Source of the DNA: Polyangiaceae bacterium
GTDB lineage: Bacteria; Myxococcota_A; Polyangia; Polyangiales; Polyangiaceae
NCBI GenBank assembly: GCA_013361525.1
Contig: JABFXY010000004.1
Span: 90,402 to 154,401 of the forward strand
Reading direction: 5' to 3'
Length of the DNA: 64,000 nucleotides
The notes beneath the pieces are model-generated. The model searched no databases. It had not been told where the DNA came from and worked only from the letters and a program-made list of their open reading frames with translations. Positions 36,287 through 43,543 of this stretch are shown here, one piece after another (the first letter of the stretch is position 1; the number at the start of each line of letters is the position of its first letter). The translations under genes and the position numbers were made by a program.

Positions 36287-37315
36287 TTACGGCGGAGCGA
36301 GCGCCGCGAATTCGATCGCGTCGAGCCACTTGGGCTCGGTGCTGGCGATGACGACGACCCGCATGCCTTTGCACTCGCGGCGAAGGATCTCGGGGACGCC
36401 GGTCTTGATGATGCACGCGGGGTCGGGGCTCACGCGCGCCTCGAACGAGCTCTGCACCGTCTGAATGCCTCGCTCGAGGCTCGCGACTTGATCGTCGGTC
36501 GAGCTCGTATCGATCGCGCGCGTCGCATAGGTCTCCTCGAGGCGCATGAACAGCCTCTCACCTTCGATGCGCGAGGACGTCGGGCGACCGGTGCGGTCCT
36601 GACGCAAGGTCACCGTGAATTCCATCTTCCGCTCGACGAGGCTGCCTTTATCCGGAACGAGGTAAGGCACCGAGATGGACTTCGTGCAGTCGCGCCACTC
36701 GCCGTGCGGCTGCGTCAATCCGGGGATTTCGATCGCGTCTGGCTCGACGTGTTTGCAAACGGGCGCCGGCAGCGACAGCGAGTACGCGACGACGAGCTCG
36801 GGCGGACCTTCGGCGATCGGCGACTTGTAGGTGTCCGGCTCCGAGAGAGTCTCGATCCAAAAGAACAGCTCGGCGCGCGCTCTCTCACGGGAAGCCTTCG
36901 CTTCGGACAAACGAGCCTCCGTCGACTTCGCGGCTTCGCTGAGTGAGTCGGGGCGGGCTCGCTGCTCCTCGATCGCGCGGAGCCTCGATCGGATCTCCTT
37001 CGCGTGAGGCCCCTTGGGCAGCGCGCGCAGATATGCCTCGAGCCCGGCGACGTCGCGCTGGCGAGACTCGTAGAAGACCGGCTCGGCCTTCTTCACGTAG
37101 CGACTGACTTCGTCGGCGTAGGCGCCTTTCGGGTATCGCTCGAGGTAGTCGTAAGCCGCAGCAAGTCGCTCGTCGAACGTCGGGGCGACGCGCGTCTTGC
37201 GGTATGCTGCGTGCTCATAAGGAGACGCGGAGACCCAGCTGCACGAGGCGAGCGGTGCCGCGAGCGCGACAAGCGCCAAGACCATAGCGCACCGGAAATG
37301 CACCCCTCGCCTCAC
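36287..37315 (-). CDS. Lipoprotein of unknown function
   Basis: 342 aa. Leader MRRGVHFRCAMVLALVALAAPLASC with lipobox LASC (Cys25). A TPR-like helical half follows (AAYDYLERYPKGAYADEVSRYVKK; GLEAYLRALPKGPHAKEIRSRL), with charged coiled-coil to about 150, then a mixed domain with two Cys. Tail strands (MRVVVIASTEPKWLDAIEF) suggest a compact C-terminus. The family is unknown. Its start overlaps the previous stop by 4 bases, the last of a four-gene coupled set headed by mutY. Confidence 0.8.
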   Translation of the reverse strand: MRRGVHFRCAMVLALVALAAPLASCSWVSASPYEHAAYRKTRVAPTFDERLAAAYDYLERYPKGAYADEVSRYVKKAEPVFYESRQRDVAGLEAYLRALPKGPHAKEIRSRLRAIEEQRARPDSLSEAAKSTEARLSEAKASRERARAELFFWIETLSEPDTYKSPIAEGPPELVVAYSLSLPAPVCKHVEPDAIEIPGLTQPHGEWRDCTKSISVPYLVPDKGSLVERKMEFTVTLRQDRTGRPTSSRIEGERLFMRLEETYATRAIDTSSTDDQVASLERGIQTVQSSFEARVSPDPACIIKTGVPEILRRECKGMRVVVIASTEPKWLDAIEFAALAPP

Positions 37316-37719
37316 GGATCGCGGTCCGGGTTGCCGGCTTCATCCACCGGGCAGAAGTTGCATTCGGTCGGGATCGTCGCGCCCTGATCCGCGACGAACG
37401 AGGCGTAGTCGTCGCATCCCGACGCCGAGAGCGCGTCGAGACACACTTCACCGTCGTGGACCAGCGGTAGGCATCCACCGGGAAACGATGCCGACGGCGG
37501 CACGACGCCGTCGCAAGCTTGATCGCACACGACGGTGGTGAGCCCGCAGTCGAGGCACGCCTGGCAATCGACGGTGTTCTTCGCTGCGAGAAACTTCTGC
37601 GGATCGAGCGCCTCGGCGTCCTGCCCGCAGCTGCCGATGTTGCCGGCGCTCGGAGCCATGCAAACGACCGCGATCGCGATCGCTCGCACGGTCTTGAGGA
37701 CGGAACGGCGCTCGCTCAT
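37312..37719 (-). CDS. Small Cys-rich exported protein
   Basis: 135 aa. The N-terminus MSERRSVLKTVRAIAIAVVCMAP is leader-like, with an RR pair. The mature part has about a dozen Cys in pairs (VDCQACLDCG; CDQAC; ECNFC), so is probably disulphide-knotted outside the cytoplasm, or binds a metal. It overlaps both neighbours by 4 bases (ATGA). No family recognised. Confidence 0.75.
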   Translation of the reverse strand: MSERRSVLKTVRAIAIAVVCMAPSAGNIGSCGQDAEALDPQKFLAAKNTVDCQACLDCGLTTVVCDQACDGVVPPSASFPGGCLPLVHDGEVCLDALSASGCDDYASFVADQGATIPTECNFCPVDEAGNPDRDP

Positions 37720-38384
37720 GGCAAAAACTCGTAGTCGGCGATGACACCGAACTGGAACGACAGGATCGGGATCGCGCTGTACTGCTCCTCGAGGGTGGCA
37801 GCTCCGTAGAAGAGGTCGAACGCGATTTCGCTCGTCAGGCCGAGGCCGGAGGTTAGAAAGTACGAAGCGCTCGCCGCGACCTCGCCACCGACGTTCACGT
37901 CGGGCGAAAGCAGGATCGGCGTCGCGAGGCGCGCGTACAGCAGCACGGGGAGCTCCGCGCGGTACGCGAGGACATACGACGGCGTGAGAAACGGCTGCGT
38001 CACACCGGTGAGCGACGTCCCGAGGTGGAGGCCACCGCCGTGCTGAAGGCCGTTCGCCGGGCCGCCGACGACGCTCAGGGCGAAGTCGAGGTATGGCGCC
38101 GAAAGCGACGCGCTGGACGCGTCCTCACCGAGCTGCGTCTCGAGGCGATAAGGATTGTTGAATCGAATGCCGAAGCCTGCGGCAGCCGTCGCGAACAGGC
38201 GCACCGTCGCGCCGGGGTTCTTCTCGAGCTGCGCGGCCGCGCCGTCGCTGCGAGCGCCCTTTTGCTCTGCACGGGGCTCCGAAGGCGACGTGCGTTCTTC
38301 CGCGGCGGCAGGCGCCGCTCCAAGGATCACAGCCAGCGCAAACAGCGCGGCGCACCCTCGAGCGAAAGACGCGGCGGAGCTCAT
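37716..38384 (-). CDS. Outer-membrane-type beta-barrel-like protein
   Basis: 222 aa from ATG 38384, which overlaps the mutY stop (ATGA); longer in-frame extensions lie inside mutY. A Sec leader (FALAVILGAAPAAAEE) is cleaved near AAA-EE. After a disordered Ala/Glu-rich segment there are alternating hydrophobic/polar strands (ATVRLFATAAAGFGIRFNN; LDFALSVVGG; ASASYFLTSGLGLTSEIAFDLF) and a final aromatic strand (LSFQFGVIADYEF), as in small outer-membrane barrels. The exact function is unknown. Confidence 0.75.
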   Translation of the reverse strand: MSSAASFARGCAALFALAVILGAAPAAAEERTSPSEPRAEQKGARSDGAAAQLEKNPGATVRLFATAAAGFGIRFNNPYRLETQLGEDASSASLSAPYLDFALSVVGGPANGLQHGGGLHLGTSLTGVTQPFLTPSYVLAYRAELPVLLYARLATPILLSPDVNVGGEVAASASYFLTSGLGLTSEIAFDLFYGAATLEEQYSAIPILSFQFGVIADYEFLP

Positions 38385-39490
38385 GCGTCGGCGAAAGATA
38401 CACGCACGAGCCGTCGCGCGAGCGTCGACATCGGGGTCGCCTGGAGCTGCGAGCGCGGCACGTACGCGAGATCGGTGTAGGGCGCGAGGGATTGCGGTGC
38501 ATCGGCGCGAGCCGTCGCGAGCTTCACCTCCAGCACCTTGTGCGTGAGGACGTGCTCGACCGATCGCGGGCCCGGCTTGCCGTGCAGCTCGATCCCGGCG
38601 CGCGCGAACGTCGTGCGTGCGCGCGGCAGCGGGCCCTCGGCGAGCGGAGGCTCCCCAAGCCCGCCGAAGAGCCCATCGAGCGGACGCCGCGCGAGGAGCA
38701 CGGCGCCCTCGCGCTCGACGATCGCGGCGATGAGCTTTACGCGGGGGACTGCAGCGCGCTTTTTCGGACCGCCCGCGACGGCGTCGAGGCCGAGCTCGAC
38801 CCCGCGGCAGCTGCGACGCCACGGGCAAGACGGACAATCGGGCGACGTCGGCGAGCACACGGTTGCGCCGAGCTCCATCAACGCTTCATTGAAATCGCCC
38901 GGGCGAACCGGCGGAACAAGCGCCTCACACGCAGCGCGAACGGCCCGCTTCGCTTCTGTCGAGCCGACGTCCGCTCGAAGCCCGATGTAACGACCAACGA
39001 CGCGCATCACGTTGCCATCGATCGCCGGCGCACGCTCCCCGAACGCGATCGATGCGACCGCGCCCGCGGTGTATTCACCCACGCCGGGCAGCGTCCGAAG
39101 CTCGTCGGTGGTCCGCGGAAACTTCGCGCCGTATCGACTCACGACCTCGCGAGCCGCAGCATGAAGGCCGCGCGCGCGCCGGTAGTAACCGAGGCCGGAC
39201 CACGCGAGGAGAACGTCGGCGATATCGGCGCGAGCGAGCTCCTCGACGTCGGGGAATCGCCCCATGAAACGCTCGAAGTACGGGATGACCGTCTCGACGC
39301 GTGTCTGTTGCAGCATGATCTCGCTGACCCAAACCGCGTACGGATCCTTCGTCCTTCGCCACGGCAGATCGCGCCGCGCACGATCGAACCACGCGACAAT
39401 CGCTTTTTGGGCAGCCTTGGCGCGCGACGGGCTCACAACGGTATCGTCGCGATCGACCCGCTCACGCACGCGCGAGTGCGTACCCGACAT
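38381..39490 (-). CDS. mutY: A/G-specific adenine DNA glycosylase MutY
   Basis: 369 aa. HhH-GPD core: catalytic Glu57 in VSEIMLQQTRV, helix-hairpin-helix LRTLPGVGEYTAGA, catalytic Asp158 in PAIDGNVMRV. The iron-sulfur loop is complete, with Cys212, Cys219, Cys222 and Cys228 in C-x6-C-x2-C-x5-C spacing. The C-terminal part (from about 255) is a NUDIX-like 8-oxoG recognition domain (RPLDGLFGGLGEPPLAEG). MutY removes A opposite 8-oxoguanine. It heads a set of genes overlapping by 4 bases each, an unusual context for a repair gene. Its start is 130 bases from a divergent lipoprotein gene, with a palindromic element between. Confidence 0.96.
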   Translation of the reverse strand: MSGTHSRVRERVDRDDTVVSPSRAKAAQKAIVAWFDRARRDLPWRRTKDPYAVWVSEIMLQQTRVETVIPYFERFMGRFPDVEELARADIADVLLAWSGLGYYRRARGLHAAAREVVSRYGAKFPRTTDELRTLPGVGEYTAGAVASIAFGERAPAIDGNVMRVVGRYIGLRADVGSTEAKRAVRAACEALVPPVRPGDFNEALMELGATVCSPTSPDCPSCPWRRSCRGVELGLDAVAGGPKKRAAVPRVKLIAAIVEREGAVLLARRPLDGLFGGLGEPPLAEGPLPRARTTFARAGIELHGKPGPRSVEHVLTHKVLEVKLATARADAPQSLAPYTDLAYVPRSQLQATPMSTLARRLVRVSFADA

Positions 39491-39544
39491 CCCGAGCGGC
39501 GTCAGCGACTATCCTCGTGCGGCCTGCGTCGCCCTGATTGAAAC

Positions 39545-39683
39545 GGAGAGGGTCGCCAAGGGCGCCAAAGGCAGAAAGAGGAAGAAGAGGATTTGTTTTT
39601 CGACCATATGCAGCTTGATCGATGACCAGCACCCCTACTCTTTCTCTTCTTCTTTTGGCGCCCTTGGCGACCTTCTCTCTCTC
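39545..39683. repeat. Palindromic intergenic element, copy B
   Basis: Left arm 39545-39590 (contains ggtcgccaagggcgccaaag) and right arm 39635-39683 (contains ttggcgcccttggcgacc) form an imperfect inverted repeat with purine- and pyrimidine-rich tails and a loop of about 44 bases. It lies between divergent mutY and a lipoprotein gene. The right arm overlaps that gene and encodes its leader from about codon 5 to codon 21. Copy A is at 36153 and copy C at 58889. Confidence 0.85.
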
Positions 39684-40236
39684 GTGTGGAGACGACGGAT
39701 ACGCGTGGGAGAAGAGCGGGAAGGCGCCTGCGCTCGAGGTGCTGCCTGCCGCGTCGAGTTCGGCGGACGTCCTCGCGAGCGCGGCGGCGGAGGAGACGCC
39801 GACGCCGCATGGCGGGCTTTGGACCCGGTGCCTCGAGGGCCTCCAAGCGGAGACGGATCCGGTGCGCGACGTCACGCGGCTCGTCGCCGTGTGCGGTCCG
39901 GTGACGGGAATGGATCCCGTCGGTGACGGAATCATCGAAGGCGCGATCGCGGAAGGCGCGCCGGTGACGCTCGAGCTGCCCATGGCGAAGGGACGCTGCT
40001 ATCGCGTCTTTGCGGCGGCCGATCGCGGCGTATCGGAGCTCGACGTCGAAGTGCGAACGAGCCGCGGAACGATCGTGGCAAGCGATCACACGACGGGAAG
40101 GATCGCCGTCGCGCAGCCTGATCGTCCGTTTTGCACGGGCGCCGACGACACCGCTGCGATCACGGTTCGAAGTGGGCCGGGTAGTGGCGCTTTTGCGCTG
40201 GAAGTGCTGTCGGTCGCGTCGACCGCGAGCCATTGA
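39622..40236 (+). CDS. Small lipoprotein whose signal peptide lies in a repeat
   Basis: 204 aa. Leader MTSTPTLSLLLLAPLATFSLSC with a lipobox-like SLSC (Cys22). There is no ribosome-binding site with good match before ATG 39622. The mature part has an Ala/Ser linker and then a beta-rich domain (EGAPVTLELPMAKGRCYRVFAAADRG; SELDVEVRTSRGTIVASDH) with three Cys. The domain is of the kind found in other small myxobacterial lipoproteins; function unknown. Unusually, the hydrophobic core and lipobox are encoded by the right arm of palindromic element B. Confidence 0.75.
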   Translation: MTSTPTLSLLLLAPLATFSLSCGDDGYAWEKSGKAPALEVLPAASSSADVLASAAAEETPTPHGGLWTRCLEGLQAETDPVRDVTRLVAVCGPVTGMDPVGDGIIEGAIAEGAPVTLELPMAKGRCYRVFAAADRGVSELDVEVRTSRGTIVASDHTTGRIAVAQPDRPFCTGADDTAAITVRSGPGSGAFALEVLSVASTASH

Positions 40237-40303
40237 CGGCCCGCCGGACGCTGACTAACTGGTCCATTCCCGCGGGGCCCTTCCACGCGGGCAAACCCGC
40301 ACC

Positions 40304-40843
40304 GTGGCTGACGAACGAGACGACGACCAGACTGCCCCTTCTCATCAAGAGCGGGCGTCGGGGTCCGTCCCGCCGCCGAGCCCGCCGGATCCGGAGCGAA
40401 AGCGGCTGTTCGAGCGCGCCGTCCCGGAGATCGTGAAGCGGGTCCTCGAGCGCGCCGTCGAGAGCGGTGTCGAGAAGTTGAGCGAGCTGAGCGAAAAGCC
40501 CGAGAGCTTGCGCAACTTCGTCGGCGATCTGCGCCTGCCCAAAGAGGTCCTCGGCGAAATCTACGCGCAGATCGACGACACGAAGACGGGCCTCTACCGC
40601 GTCGTCGCGAAAGAGATCCGCGACGTGCTCGAGCACACGCAAATCGCGGACGAGATCGCGAAGGTGCTGACGAAGCTCTCCTTCGAGATCAAGACCGAGA
40701 TCCGATTCGTCCCGAACGACCGCGCCGCGGACAACCCCGAGGACGAAGAGGCGAAAAAGCGCAACGAAACGGGCGGTATTCGTCCGAAGGTCACGAGCGA
40801 AGTGACCGTCAAGGATCGCAATCCGGAGGGACGGCGCCGCTGA
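40304..40843 (+). CDS. Unknown charged helical protein
   Basis: 179 aa from GTG 40304. It starts with an acidic disordered segment (MADERDDDQTAPSHQE) and then is almost entirely helical and charged (KRVLERAVESGVEKLSELSEKP; FVGDLRLPKEVLGEIYAQID; VLTKLSFEIKTEIRFVPND), ending in a basic tail. No leader or membrane helix. It could be an adaptor or phasin-like coating protein; that is a guess. It lies 37 bases upstream of the zinc-ribbon gene on the same strand. Confidence 0.72.
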   Translation: MADERDDDQTAPSHQERASGSVPPPSPPDPERKRLFERAVPEIVKRVLERAVESGVEKLSELSEKPESLRNFVGDLRLPKEVLGEIYAQIDDTKTGLYRVVAKEIRDVLEHTQIADEIAKVLTKLSFEIKTEIRFVPNDRAADNPEDEEAKKRNETGGIRPKVTSEVTVKDRNPEGRRR

Positions 40844-40879
40844 TCATGTGCGCGCGCCGATCCGAGTGAAGAGGAGAAA

Positions 40880-41386
40880 ATGACCGTGAGTGCTCCGGCC
40901 GTCAGGCCCAAGCCGCCGCGCGTTGGCGGAGAGATCGACGCCTACTGCACGAAGTGCCGGCTCGACTTGAATCACCGCATCATCGCGATGGTCGACAACC
41001 AGGTGAAGCGCGTCGAGTGCCTCACCTGCAAAGGCGATCACAACTATCGCCGCCCCAAGTCCGAGCGCGACAAGGAAGAAGAGCGCAAGGCGATGCATCG
41101 TGCGATCCACGCGCCGAAGGACGGTATGCCGACGCGATCCATCGCGTCGAAGGCCGAGCGCGGCGGCTCGAAGCTCAACACGAAGCAGCTGTGGGAGAAG
41201 TCGATCGCCGGACAGCCGCCGAGCGCCTTCAAGGCCTACAACGTGAAGGGCACGTTCTCGCCCGGCGAGCTCATCCGTCACACCCGCTTCGGCGACGGCG
41301 TCGTCGCGCGCATCATCGACCCGATGAAGGTCGAGATCCTCTTCGAAGACGGCCCGCGCACGATGGCGCAGGGCCTGACGTCGTAA
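40880..41386 (+). CDS. Small protein with zinc ribbon and UvrD/PcrA-type Tudor-like domain
   Basis: 168 aa, with ggagaaa just upstream of ATG 40880. Residues 21-52 hold two CxxC pairs (Cys23, Cys26, Cys47, Cys50) in a zinc-ribbon layout (YCTKCRLDLNHR; ECLTCKGDHNY). A basic linker follows. The C-terminal domain (about 125-168) reads GELIRHTRFGDGVVARII ... VEILFEDGPRTMAQG, matching the pattern G-x-x-(V/I)-x-H-x-x-F-G-x-G-x-V of the C-terminal Tudor-like domain of UvrD/PcrA, which binds RNA polymerase. That suggests a nucleic-acid or transcription role, inferred from the motif only. The gene is followed by a short tandem repeat and a convergent gene. Confidence 0.82.
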   Translation: MTVSAPAVRPKPPRVGGEIDAYCTKCRLDLNHRIIAMVDNQVKRVECLTCKGDHNYRRPKSERDKEEERKAMHRAIHAPKDGMPTRSIASKAERGGSKLNTKQLWEKSIAGQPPSAFKAYNVKGTFSPGELIRHTRFGDGVVARIIDPMKVEILFEDGPRTMAQGLTS

Positions 41387-41398
41387 GCACCCAACCTG

Positions 41399-41446
41399 GG
41401 TAGCGCTCACCCCGTGTAGCGCTCACCCCGCGTAGCGCTCAGCCCT
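41399..41446. repeat. Three copies of a 16-bp repeat
   Basis: Unit gtagcgctcaccccgt (last base variable) starts at 41399, 41415 and 41431. The third copy runs over the stop codon of the minus-strand gene at 41439, so the repeat sets the end of that protein. A short palindrome, accca...tgggt, lies just before at 41389-41400. Confidence 0.85.
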
Positions 41447-42725
41447 TTGGCGGGCTGGGCGCTTCCGCTCGGCTCGTCGCCGACTTCTTCCGCGTCACGT
41501 AGAAGAAGTCGCGCTGCTCCGACAAGCCGACGTACTCCGTCGGCTTGTGCTTGAGCCCGGGGATGACGCCTTCTGCGATGCTCGGGCCCGCCTCTCCGTG
41601 CTCGAACAGGAAGAAGCGCGGATACGAGAAGTTCACGTCGAGCTGCGCGGCTTGGTAAGCGCCCACCGCGAGCATCGCCTTGCCGATCGACTGCGCCGTG
41701 GTCGCGTCGCCGAGGGCGTAAAACAGATAGCGACCGTCCTTCGAGATGCCGATGGCGGAGCGACGGATGATCGTGTCGCCACCGACGGCCGCGCCCCAGT
41801 TGCGATTGAACTCGTGAAGTAGACCCGGGTTCGGCGCGCCTTCTTCGACGAGGCACGGCGGCGTCTGGCGGTACCAGGCGAACGAGTCCTGCCGCTCTTT
41901 GATGTTCGAGAACGTGCGGATCGTCAGCATCCCCGACGGCTCTTTCGCGAGCGTGCACGCGATGTCCCGCGGAGGCAGAAACTCGGCGCCGGCGATCTTC
42001 ATGCCGTAGTTGCCGTGCTCCGCGCGAAACCCTCCGTTGAAGGCGGCGATGAGATCCTTCTGATCGGTGTCCGGGACCAAGCCGGGTCGATCGGCGCGCG
42101 GGACGCGCTGGCTCTTCGGCTCCTCCGTTCCGGCGACGATGTGCAGATCGATCTTCGACAGATCCATGGCGACGACCGCGACGGCGGCGAACGGCCGCTT
42201 CGGATCCGGATGCACGAGGCTGCGCCACATGTTGACCGGACCGTTGTCCGAGGACAGCCGGAAAGGCGTCCACGTCCCGTCGCCTTCTGCGGCGACCTTC
42301 TCGTGCGGCGGCTCGAACGCCGGCGGCGCGTCGACCTTCGGATCGAGCACGACGGTGTGCCCCTTCTCGTCGACGACGACGATGGGCTCGGCCTCCTTCG
42401 GCGCCTCCCAGTAGGTGGTGGGCGCGTCGTCCCCTTTGGTCCGAACGTTCACCCAGTCTTCGACGCCGTAGACGACATCTTCCGCCCACGCCACGGGGCC
42501 GGGACCCACGATCGAACGTACGCCCTCCGCGAGCCACGGCCCGAAACCGGGGACTTCGTGGATGGCGACCCACATGCCGACCCCCAACGCCGCCGTGCTC
42601 GCGCCGGCGATCAGGAGGCCTCGTTTCCAGCGACGTGGACCCTTGGGATTCTTCGGTGATTCTTTGGGCACGTTGTCGGCAGGTACGTTACCGGACTCGG
42701 TGCGACGTCGCCAAAACCAGCGCAT
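41439..42725 (-). CDS. Membrane-anchored protein with phosphodiester-glycosidase (NAGPA-like) domain
   Basis: 428 aa from ATG 42725, chosen because ggggaaaa lies just upstream; a GTG at 42746 adds seven residues. A basic N-terminus precedes a membrane helix (LLIAGASTAALGVGMWVAI, about 37-55). The exported domain contains IAAFNGGFRAEHGNYG and RSAIGISKDGRYLFYALGD ... AYQAAQLDVNF, the pattern of PF09992, found in the mammalian phosphodiester glycosidase that uncovers mannose-6-phosphate and in bacterial exopolysaccharide proteins. The final strand has D where many members read DGGGS. It may cleave or bind a sugar-phosphodiester in the envelope. It is 133 bases from the RDD gene upstream. Confidence 0.8.
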   Translation of the reverse strand: MRWFWRRRTESGNVPADNVPKESPKNPKGPRRWKRGLLIAGASTAALGVGMWVAIHEVPGFGPWLAEGVRSIVGPGPVAWAEDVVYGVEDWVNVRTKGDDAPTTYWEAPKEAEPIVVVDEKGHTVVLDPKVDAPPAFEPPHEKVAAEGDGTWTPFRLSSDNGPVNMWRSLVHPDPKRPFAAVAVVAMDLSKIDLHIVAGTEEPKSQRVPRADRPGLVPDTDQKDLIAAFNGGFRAEHGNYGMKIAGAEFLPPRDIACTLAKEPSGMLTIRTFSNIKERQDSFAWYRQTPPCLVEEGAPNPGLLHEFNRNWGAAVGGDTIIRRSAIGISKDGRYLFYALGDATTAQSIGKAMLAVGAYQAAQLDVNFSYPRFFLFEHGEAGPSIAEGVIPGLKHKPTEYVGLSEQRDFFYVTRKKSATSRAEAPSPPKG

Positions 42726-42858
42726 TTGTTTTCCCCGCGCGCGCACGCTCAGCCGCGAATGTGCGCGTCTTCGAACGAAACAACGCCCGCAAGATACGGG
42801 CGTAGTCCCGAAAGCTGCCCCCTCCCCCCGCCGGCTCGGTAGCCGTGCGCCGAACGGC

Positions 42859-43431
42859 TCAGTAACCGCCGCCGGGCAGCACGGAGATCACCTTCGTCTT
42901 CGCGATCTTGTCGTGGAGGCACTGCTGGTCCTCCGTGAAGATGAAGAGGATGTCCACGAGCGCGATGCATCCGCCGATGTACGGGATGTTGCCGAGGAAA
43001 CCCATGATCCAGTTGCGAAGGATGACGCCGCTCACGAAGTCCACCGGTGAGCCGTCGTGGCGAACGATCCGGATGTCCATCCACTTCTTACCGAGGGTCT
43101 GACCCATCTTGCTGATGAGCACCCACTGGTAGATGGTCAACGCGAGGAACGGGATCGCCATCACCAGGATCGGCCCGACGAACGAGTCGAAAACGAAGTC
43201 GGTCGGCTCGGAATAGGGACCTGCCCTCAACTGGCCGCGCGACGAGTCGATGGAGATCCACAGGTAGATGAAGCCTGGGATCATCGCCGCCATCAGGAGC
43301 AGACCGTCGAGCAGCTGCGCGACGAAGCGCGCGCCACGCGATGCGAGCGGCGCGTCGTATGCGGCCGCGCCGTCGTAATACCCATACGTAGGATCCTGCG
43401 CGGCCGGCGGCGCGTAAGGATTGAAGCTCAT
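42859..43431 (-). CDS. RDD-family membrane protein
   Basis: 190 aa from ATG 43431; gggggaaa lies seven bases upstream. The N-terminal segment is Tyr/Pro/Ala-rich (MSFNPYAPPAAQDPTYGYYD). The RDD domain follows: RGARFVAQLLDGLLLMAAMIPG with the Arg and Asp pair, further helices (VFDSFVGPILVMAIPFLALTI), and GQTLGKKWMDIRIVRHDG, the signature of the family. Four helices are likely. RDD proteins are poorly understood; some act in Na+/H+ exchange. It lies between an NAGPA-like gene and the large Hsp70-fold gene. Confidence 0.88.
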   Translation of the reverse strand: MSFNPYAPPAAQDPTYGYYDGAAAYDAPLASRGARFVAQLLDGLLLMAAMIPGFIYLWISIDSSRGQLRAGPYSEPTDFVFDSFVGPILVMAIPFLALTIYQWVLISKMGQTLGKKWMDIRIVRHDGSPVDFVSGVILRNWIMGFLGNIPYIGGCIALVDILFIFTEDQQCLHDKIAKTKVISVLPGGGY

Positions 43432-43543
43432 GTGCTTTCCCCCGGATGTTGATGCGTGGTGTCGCGTCGGCAACGTTCGAGCACGCACGTAAACAAGCTC
43501 GTGCGTGCTGCCGACTGAAACCGAGAAGGCTACACGGGAACGG

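Noticed and set aside
36209..36946. Plus-strand frame starting in palindromic element A
   Set aside because: Lies opposite the lipoprotein gene at 36287 and has no domain; its hydrophobic start only reflects the repeat arm.
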